This document shows, piece by piece, positions 56,980-64,000 of a DNA stretch of 64,000 bases. The DNA lies in assembly GCF_047511655.1 (NCBI RefSeq), contig NC_133395.1, forward strand, positions 75,324,158-75,388,157. Reading direction: 5' to 3'. This stretch comes from Castor canadensis (taxonomy: Eukaryota > Chordata > Mammalia > Rodentia > Castoridae). The notes beneath the pieces are model-generated. The model searched no databases and was not told where the DNA came from. It worked only from the letters and a program-made list of their open reading frames with translations. Made by a program: the position numbers and the translations under genes. Within the stretch, counting starts at the first letter, position 1, and every line of letters starts with the position of its first letter.

Positions 56980-57400
56980 GAGGTGACAGGGTCATCCTGG
57001 CCATCAAACCCAGAGACAGGAGCCAGCAGATTGGGAGGCCAGGACCGCCTTTCCTCCCCACGTGACCAGACGGCTCTGCTCCTTGGCGAGCACGGTCTGA
57101 TCCGCGCAGCCACCGCGGTGTCAAAGGTGAGGACAGGCGGCGGGTGGCGGGGTCGCCGCGCGCCCGATCGCACCTGCGGGCGGCGGCAGAGGACAGCCCG
57201 GCTCCCGCCGCTCCCTCCTCCTCTCGGGTCTCCTCCTCCTCCTCGTGACTCTATTTGGTGAACTCACAATAGCTTCCGCGGCCAGGAAAGAGACACCTGC
57301 CGGTGGCACGCGGCAGTGCGGCCACCGAGAGCTGGGACGCGCAGGCCGAGGCCACGCCAGATCCGGGGAGGCCAGGGCGACTGCACGTGGCCAGTTCTTG
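56980..57400. promoter_or_regulatory. Small orphan CpG-rich patch with donor-like site
   Basis: CpG-dense for about 300-400 bp (densest 57085-57250) and flanked by CpG-poor DNA. A strong donor-like aag|gtgagg lies at 57124-57132 on the + strand, and a CACGTG E-box at 57059-57064. It could be an alternative first exon or a lncRNA start. No coding match recognised. Confidence 0.55.
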
Positions 57401-58094
57401 AATGACTGCCAAGGACACAACACGATCGCATTTTCTGAACGTTCTTCCAGAGGTTTTTCAACAGACATAGGCTCACATGTAGAGGCGCCCAAATCTCCTC
57501 CTACCTTGGCCCTTGGTGACATCTGTACCCAACCTGGTCCCGGACATGTACTGTTCCCTCAGTTGCTGAGTCAAAAGAAGCCTGTTCCTCTGCACTCATT
57601 GGTCCTTGGAAGAGAGCACAAAGCCTGTTTAGATTTCAAGGCCACATTGTATTCCAGCGAAGTTTACTCACCCTCTGCCTGTGTGTGCGTGTCCTTGTGT
57701 GTGCAAGGGGTTGTGGTCATGGAAAATGAGTAACTCTATTGGAAGTCTCAGTGAAAGAAGCAAGCAAAATGCAGTCAGAACATATTAAGGACAACTAACC
57801 AGGAATGGGACCTGTAGAGGCCTGTCTGCTGGAGATGCAGGTGTGACTTTACCATTACAATTACCCACGCTCATTGTCACCAGGTGCTGGAAGAGAGAAA
57901 GCTCCCTGAAGGCTGAAGAAGTTAGAAGTCTTCTTGGAGCTGCTGGTTTGGAGCTGGTCCTTTCAGGATAGGGGAGATTTGGGTTCTTGGAAGGCTGGGG
58001 GATGGGCAGGGCCTTACGATGGAGCAAACTGGTAGTGAAGGGGTCAAGTGAGATGTGGCTGGGTAGACTGGTAGCCAGCATGTCCAGTCTGGAA
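57401..58094. other. Unassigned intergenic sequence
   Basis: Continues out of the CpG patch. The 162-codon frame at 57245-57733 (+) has no recognisable domain. Confidence 0.4.
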
Positions 58095-58290
58095 TTAGTA
58101 TGTGGGATGGTTAGAGTTCTGTAAGCAGCATGAGCCCAGCTGGGAACTCGTCAGAGATGCGGGTTTCCAGAACGTGTCTTAGCCATTCCTGGGGATGCTA
58201 GACAAGGGCTCTACTACTGAGCTATACCCCTGGTCTCTTCTAGTTTTTAAGTGGTCCTCCAGGTGATTCTGATGTTCTCTGAAGTTTGAC
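58095..58290. repeat. hAT-type MITE remnant with ID insertion
   Basis: aagcagcatgagcccagctg ... ccaggtgattctgatgttct is reminiscent of Charlie-derived MER elements. A reverse classical ID fragment sits at 58190-58238. Confidence 0.4.
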
Positions 58291-58904
58291 ATCCTTGGAT
58301 TGGGGAATGGAATAGACTGGTTGGCTGTATGGCCTTCCAGGCAAAAGCTGGGCTACACAGATAAATTACAGGATGTACCACTAACAGAGATGGGATGTGG
58401 GAAGGGGAACCAGTTTGTGTGAGAGAGGGATAAATAAATGTGAATTGGGCTATGCTGAGTGCCAGAGGGCCAAATTACAATTAGCTTGAAGATCTCAGTG
58501 GCTTTATTTTCAGTTCTATACATGAGTTTAATGTGATGGCAGGCAGGATTTTCATCAGAGAAATTTCTCGAGGCCACCGGAAGGCAGAGCTGGAAGTACA
58601 GGTGAAGCAGAGATGGGCTGAAGGTGGGGGGATGTGAAATGGAAGCAAGGTCTCAGCTCACTAAGGAAGGAAGTATAGAAGGGGAGAGCTTGTCAGAGAG
58701 GAAGAAAGATATTCCAGAAAGAACCAGTGGGAGGAGCAAGCCTGGAGCTATGTTTTCCAAAGCCAATAGGGTTGTGAAACTAGAATTTAAAAGGATAATA
58801 GAAAATGTCAGAGTATATCTCACATCCTTGTGAGCACAGAGTTTCTCAAGACTTCTATTTAAGATATACATTTGGGTTGAGACAAAGAAACTATCTCTGT
58901 AGCA
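58291..58904. other. Unassigned intergenic sequence
   Basis: No recognisable element. Confidence 0.4.
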
Positions 58905-59330
58905 TTCTTGCCCATAAATATAAAACCTCAGTCCAATCATGGGACAACATTAGACAGACTGAAATGGAGGAAAATTTGACAAAATAGCTGATGAATGCTC
59001 TTTAAAAGGTCCGGGTCATGACAGTCAAGGAAGGACTGAGGAACTGTCACAGACTGCAGGAGACCAAGGAGACAGAACAGCTAAATGCAACACAGGGTCC
59101 TGGATAGGACCGTGGAACTGGAAAGAGACAGTGGTGAGACTGGTGTCTTCAGTTTGGTTGATGGCATTGTACCCATGTTAATTTCCTGGATATGGCAGTT
59201 GTGCTGTGCTGTGGACATTAGGGGAAGGAGGATATGAAGGATAGATGGAAATCCCTGTCTATTTTTACCACTTTTCTGTAAGTTTACAACTAGTTCTAAA
59301 TAAAAAGTTTAAAAATTAAAAAAATGTATT
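58905..59330 (+). repeat. L1M-type LINE-1 3' end
   Basis: Forward match to an old L1 3' UTR: 'gaggaactgtcacagactgc', 'acccatgttaatttcctgga', ending in the 'ctaaataaaaagtttaaaaa' tail. Non-coding. Confidence 0.75.
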
Positions 59331-59930
59331 TTTGTATGTGTGAATGGCATGGGGCTCGTGATGTAAAATGTTTCTGATGGTGGGCTATGGGGGAAATCAT
59401 TCACCTTTCTCTGGTATAGAGGATATTTGGAGTCACCAGCCTGAACCAGGAAGGGATGGGGGCTCCCTTAGCTGAGGTCCCCTGGCTGAGATTTTGTGGG
59501 CTTGCTGCCAAAAAGGTTATGGCCAAAGATGGTTGTGATCGGTGTTACCACCGATCCAGGTGATTAGATCCAGGCCTCCTTTCTGCTCCTTGACAGGCTG
59601 TGGATTCCAAAAAGGAGAGGAATTCTGAGCCCAGAAAGTCTGAGAGAGGTGCATGCTTGGGGGTGTTGAAGCTGTCACAGCTACTGTGGGGGAAGCTGTC
59701 CTTTGGGAAAAGGGTGATGGTCCATAGTCTAGGATTGTGCTATTTCTTTGATTTGGGAGGAGGGCACCATTTTTAGCCCCAAACTATAGTTTCTGTGAAT
59801 CCTAAAGGCCATAGATGGATCCGTGCCCCTCTCTTCAGCAGTCCCTCAAGCAGCCTGGAGGGACACAAGGTTTGTCGATGCAGCTGCTTGTAATACCTCT
59901 TCCCTCCCTCATGAACAGATGGTGGTAGAA
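59331..59930. other. Unassigned intergenic sequence
   Basis: No recognisable element. Confidence 0.4.
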
Positions 59931-60171
59931 CAGTGGTTCTCACCTGGGGGTGACTCCCCGCTCCCCCACCCTTCCTACAGACAACTGGCACCGTCTGGAG
60001 ACATTTTCAGTTGTTGCACTGGGAGGTGGGTGTGTATGTTACTGGCAGCTAGTAGGTGGAGGCCAGGGACACTGCTAGACACCCTAAAGGGCACTGGATG
60101 GCCCACTCCCCCACCACGACAGAAAGTTATCCACTCCCAAATGTCAGTATTGCGGAGGCTGAGAAACCCTG
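59931..60171 (+). repeat. MER5A, hAT-Charlie MITE
   Basis: Starts cagtggttctcacctggggg and ends gaggctgagaaaccctg. Internal motifs (gtctggagacattttcagtt, ctggcagctagtaggtgga) fit MER5A in order and length. Confidence 0.88.
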
Positions 60172-61107
60172 AGTTAGAGGGCTTCATCAGTTTGTGAAAA
60201 TCAGACATCTGTTTATGGTCCGGAAAGTTGCCTGGGTGCTTCTCAGAAAAGAAAGGATATTAAACTGCATTTCTTGGCTTGGTTTCAAGTGGATAATTAT
60301 AACGTGCCTACCTAAAATTTACACTTTAAGTTTCACTGGATCTCTCTTTGTTCATGCTTAGACAAGCTGAGGGTGGCTGTGCTCCTGACAGCAGGGCAGT
60401 ATCCTATGGCTAGGTGGGTCACAGGTCAGCCGTGGGTTAAACAAGTGGTCTGCCAAGGGATGAGAAAACTTTGGGGACAAAAAGTACATAAACGGGAAAC
60501 CAGGGACATCATCATCATTAATGATTAGTAATATTGCAGAGATTGTCATCGCCACTTTCAGGGTTCCCAGGGGATTCCTGTTAGTGCTAGGGGCAAAACC
60601 AGATTCCTGACCTTCAGTCTAAGCAGACACACCAGCATTAATATGTGAACTGTTAAAGCAGGGAGCTCTCCCGACGCACGTGCCCACAGCTCCAGTGTCT
60701 GGGAGGGCTTGGCACGGGCAACGCAGAGCTTCAAAGCAGTCCTCTGTTTGTACTGCTGTTCCCTTATTTAGAGCACCTACTCACCCATGGCTTCAAGGCA
60801 AGAATGAGCTCTGAAGGCATTCCACCCAGTCTACTTCTTACAAACCAGAGCCTGGGACTAGTTCAGCGCAAGGCTCCGTCTCTCCCTTCCCTTCCATTTT
60901 AAAAAATTATAATCATGCAGAGAGGCAAAATTTAAAATCAGAAGCCAGGCTGCCAACTCTTTGACAAACCGAATGGTTGTTATTTTAGAAGCCACACAGA
61001 TCAGTGTATGAAACCTGATTTGGCCTTTTTTCTCCCCTAAACAGCATTTAAATTTTAAACAAGCTTAGACAACTTCAGACAGGCCATAAGCCTGCAAAGA
61101 GTAGGTT

Positions 61108-61109
<2 letters not shown>
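60172..61109. other. Unassigned intergenic sequence
   Basis: No recognisable element. A CpG-containing spot at 60670-60690 is too short to be an island. Confidence 0.4.

Positions 61110-61155
<46 letters not shown>
61110..61155. repeat. (AT)n microsatellite
   Basis: About 22 AT units directly before a SINE. A shorter (TA)n follows that SINE at 61261-61275. Confidence 0.95.
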
Positions 61156-61156
<1 letters not shown>

Positions 61157-61158
<2 letters not shown>

Positions 61159-61245
61159 TGGCAGAGTGCCTCAAGTGGTACAGCACCTGCCTAGCAAGTG
61201 TGAGGCCCTGAGTTCAAACCACACTACTGCCAAAAAAAAAAAAAG
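61157..61245 (+). repeat. ID-type SINE between two AT repeats
   Basis: ctggcagagtgcctcaagtg ... gttcaaaccacactactgcc with an A13 tail. Confidence 0.87.
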
Positions 61246-61817
61246 AGCCTGAAAAAACCCTATATATATATATATGTTGGTTTGCTCATTGTCCCTAAGA
61301 TTTCTGTCTTTAGAAAGATAGTATCAACTTCATCCTTAGTAACCTGGAGTTTTGGCAAAGTGTGACTTCTGGGATTTTGAATGGTGGTGCCTGCCTGCTG
61401 TTTCTCTGTTTGACACATCTTTATTTAGATAGGTTTGGAACAGAGACTCTCCTGGCACAATTCTTCCTTAAAGATCCGTATTATCTCCTGGTACAAGTGC
61501 TGCCTTCCATCTATGAAAAAGGCGCCCCTGACTTTGATTTGATTTTTATGATCTGACTCATCCGTCACCTAGGCCTTTGAAGGTGTGACTGAGGGCAGAG
61601 GCAGACATTTTCATCATGGGGGAAGAGTCTGTGTTGCAAAGCCAACGGGCTTGTCTTGGTCGAAGACAGAAACTCTTGGCTCCCCTTTGGGCACCATCAC
61701 GACAGGACAATGACAAGTGTGGGCATAGATTGGCTCTTTAGGAGGTACCAACCTGAATCCCAAGTTTTTCTGTGGATAACTCATCTTAACCTGGTCATTG
61801 CTTCGTCTTTTTTTTTT

Positions 61818-62035
61818 TTTTTTGGCAGTACTGGGGTTTGAACTCAGGGCCTCATGCTTGCCAGGTAGGCACTCTACCACTTGAGCCACTCCACCAACTC
61901 TTTTTTAGTGTTTAGTATTTTTAAGATAGGGTCTTTCAAACTATTTGCCCAGGCTGGCTTTGAACCATGATCCTCCTGATCTCTGCCTCCTGAGTAGCTG
62001 GGATTATAGGCATGAGCCACTGGTACCCAGCAAAG
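61818..62035 (-). repeat. B1-ID dimer SINE
   Basis: Complete copy, T17 leader, low decay. Confidence 0.9.
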
Positions 62036-63302
62036 TTCACTGTTTCTTGAGGTAAGTGTTCAGCTTGTTGCCTCTTCTTTATAATCCAGGAAACTGAGGC
62101 TGAGAGGATGTGGACTTCATCCGAGGTCATGGAGCAGAAAGGACAGCTGGACTTTGAAACAAGCCATCTGTCTTGAGAGCCCTTAAACAAACATGATTTT
62201 AAAAAATGCTAATCATACTAGTATGTGATAATTTTATATAGTTTGAGTTTAGACGTTTTTGAGCCATATTCACACTCATTACCTCTTTTGTTCAGGAAGC
62301 ATGATGGTACCTAAAATCCTGGAATGTTCGTTTCATGAAGACTGGATTTAGAAATGGCTAGGCACAATGCAACATGATCAGAAGCCCTACTAAAGCAAAT
62401 CTGGTGCCCATGTGGTCACTTTCTTTCCAAGTTGAATTTAGATGGTGGGATGTTCTAGGTTATTTTGTTTTTTCAATCTCTTCTTCTTTTTTTTCATCTA
62501 TACTTTCCCCATACATGATGTAACTGACACCCCTTTGAAGTTCAGTTATACTCAAGGCATTGCATTGCATGAAGTGTTTTACACATGGCTGTGTTTTTGG
62601 AAGCTAAGTACATAGCAGTAACCACAGGTTTATTTTGGAGGGGAGACGTGAGAGGCAAGTTCCTTCCTTGAACCTGAGATCTGTTTCTTCCTCACCTGGG
62701 ATTCCAGGTGGTAAAGAAGAGCAAAGGGGAGGGAGGACCCATTTTCCACGGATTTGGATAAACGCTGATGAGGTAAAGGGCAGCTATCTATCCCTTCTAC
62801 AGGAATTAAATAGTAGCATGTCTCCCGCTGCCCCTAACACTGCCCTACAGTCACCACTGTAGCTGGAAAGAGTAAGATTGGTCAGCAAATCATCACTTTT
62901 AGTGATGTCTATCACCTTTTTTGCATCAAGTTGAAAATGGAACCACTTGCTTATGCACAGACAATTGTGTGGCAACTTGTTGGCGTGGCCTGGGAGGCCC
63001 TTTGGCTCAGTCCCGCCCTGCTTTCAATCCCTAGCACCTTGCATTCCCTACATGCAGCTAAACCAGGTAGCCTGCACTAGCTTACTCCAGGTAGGGTGAA
63101 AGGCAAGTCACCGTCACATTTTGGGATCCTGAGAAGTGGTATCCAACTTCCTCTTTGAGATTTAGCGATCAGTCTCAGAACGATGACTGGCTGTGCAGCC
63201 TGAACCTCAAGACACAGAAAGAATTCAGTGTCATTGAATTGAAGGTATTCCATGTTGCTTCATAACTGACCCTTTCCTCCATGGGATCTCTCATTCTGGG
63301 AC
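62036..63302. other. Unassigned intergenic sequence
   Basis: Possible MIR trace at 62080-62165 (ataatccaggaaactgaggc). Otherwise nothing recognised. Confidence 0.4.
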
Positions 63303-63385
63303 AGGCCAGGGGCTGTAGCTCAGTGGTAGAGACTTGCCTAGCATGTGTAAGACCCTGGGTTCTAGCCACAGCACTGCAGAGAAAA
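63303..63385 (+). repeat. ID-type SINE (classical)
   Basis: 'ggggctgtagctcagtggta' with ctagcatgtgtaagaccctgggtt. Confidence 0.87.
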
Positions 63386-64000
63386 AGAATTTTTAAAAGT
63401 CTCATCATGGAATTCCTTTTACTTTGTCTTCTGAATTATATGTTGTCCTTTAACACCCACTCATCTTCCTGTGAGAAGCTTTCCTGATTTAACTATGTGG
63501 TTGAGATGCCTGCTCCACGCCCCAGGACACCCCTGGGCTTCTTATGTTCTGTGTGTAGTCCCCAGAGGCCTCTCATAATACTTTGTCTTTCTCACTGAAC
63601 TATGTGTGTTCACTCTGACTGATAATAGGGGATCAATATAATTGTTGAATAAATGGATACATCTTTTAGCAGAGGAGCCTATTTTGGGAAACAATTCAAG
63701 TGAAAAGATTACTTAGTGAATACTGAAAGCCTGAAATAGGCTGAGCTGGAAATTCATGTGTGAAGCCAGCTAGCCTGTCCCATGGCCATGATCATCAACT
63801 GGTTCATTCCAGATTCTCCAGTTGCTCAGGCCCTAAGTATCTCTGTTGCCTCTGGTGGTATCAAAAGAATCCCAAGTTGGTATAAACATCTGCTTTACCT
63901 TGTCCCGTGACTCCAGTAAAGAAGGCAACCCAAGAAGGCGCTGGTTTCTCGCTTTGAAGCAATGATACTACTTTTCACCCTTGGCATCATGAATAGGACT
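63386..64000. other. Unassigned intergenic sequence to the window end
   Basis: No recognisable element. Confidence 0.4.

Overview
This is mammalian nuclear DNA: spliced genes with GT-AG introns, CpG islands, and dense short retroposons. The dominant SINEs are tRNA-Ala/ID-like units, 7SL/B1-like units, and a roughly 200-bp dimer in which a B1-like head is joined to an ID-like tail (head motif 'ctcagcctcctgagtagct' on the reverse strand; tail motif 'gagttcaaaccccagtac'). B1 plus ID points to a rodent. The particular dimer and its 'ctggtggagtggctcaagtg' tail fit a beaver-like castorimorph better than mouse, rat or kangaroo rat. That taxonomic call is recalled from repeat style and was not tested.

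The one clear protein-coding gene is HMGB1 on the + strand. Its non-coding first exon (about 5060-5176) lies in a CpG island of about 2.6 kb (about 3945-6610). Four coding exons (7137-7286, 7483-7628, 7954-8128, 9161-9337) join with consensus splice sites into an intact 215-residue protein with box A, box B and a 30-residue acidic tail. The 3' UTR starts at 9338, with polyadenylation signals at 9956 and 10820. Because introns are present and the frame is open, this is the source gene and not one of the many processed HMGB1 pseudogenes of mammals.

Layout: 1-3.15 kb is SINE-rich upstream DNA. 3.15-11.49 kb is the HMGB1 promoter, gene and 3' flank, with no SINE. 11.5-64 kb is intergenic DNA filled with SINEs, old L1 fragments on both strands, two MaLR-type LTRs, Tigger and MER5A fossils, MIRs and microsatellites. 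Two further CpG-rich patches stand alone there, at about 45.54-46.72 kb and 56.98-57.40 kb. They look like promoters or first exons of unidentified transcripts, possibly lncRNAs, since the human region beyond HMGB1 holds LINC genes before KATNAL1. I see no tRNA or rRNA gene, CRISPR array or bacterial-type system. Long ORFs inside the CpG islands, on both strands, are best explained by high GC content.

Most repeat boundaries are read by eye and may be off by about 10-20 bases. 'ID-type' means a tRNA-Ala-like monomer, 'B1-type' a 7SL-like monomer, and 'dimer' the B1-ID fusion.
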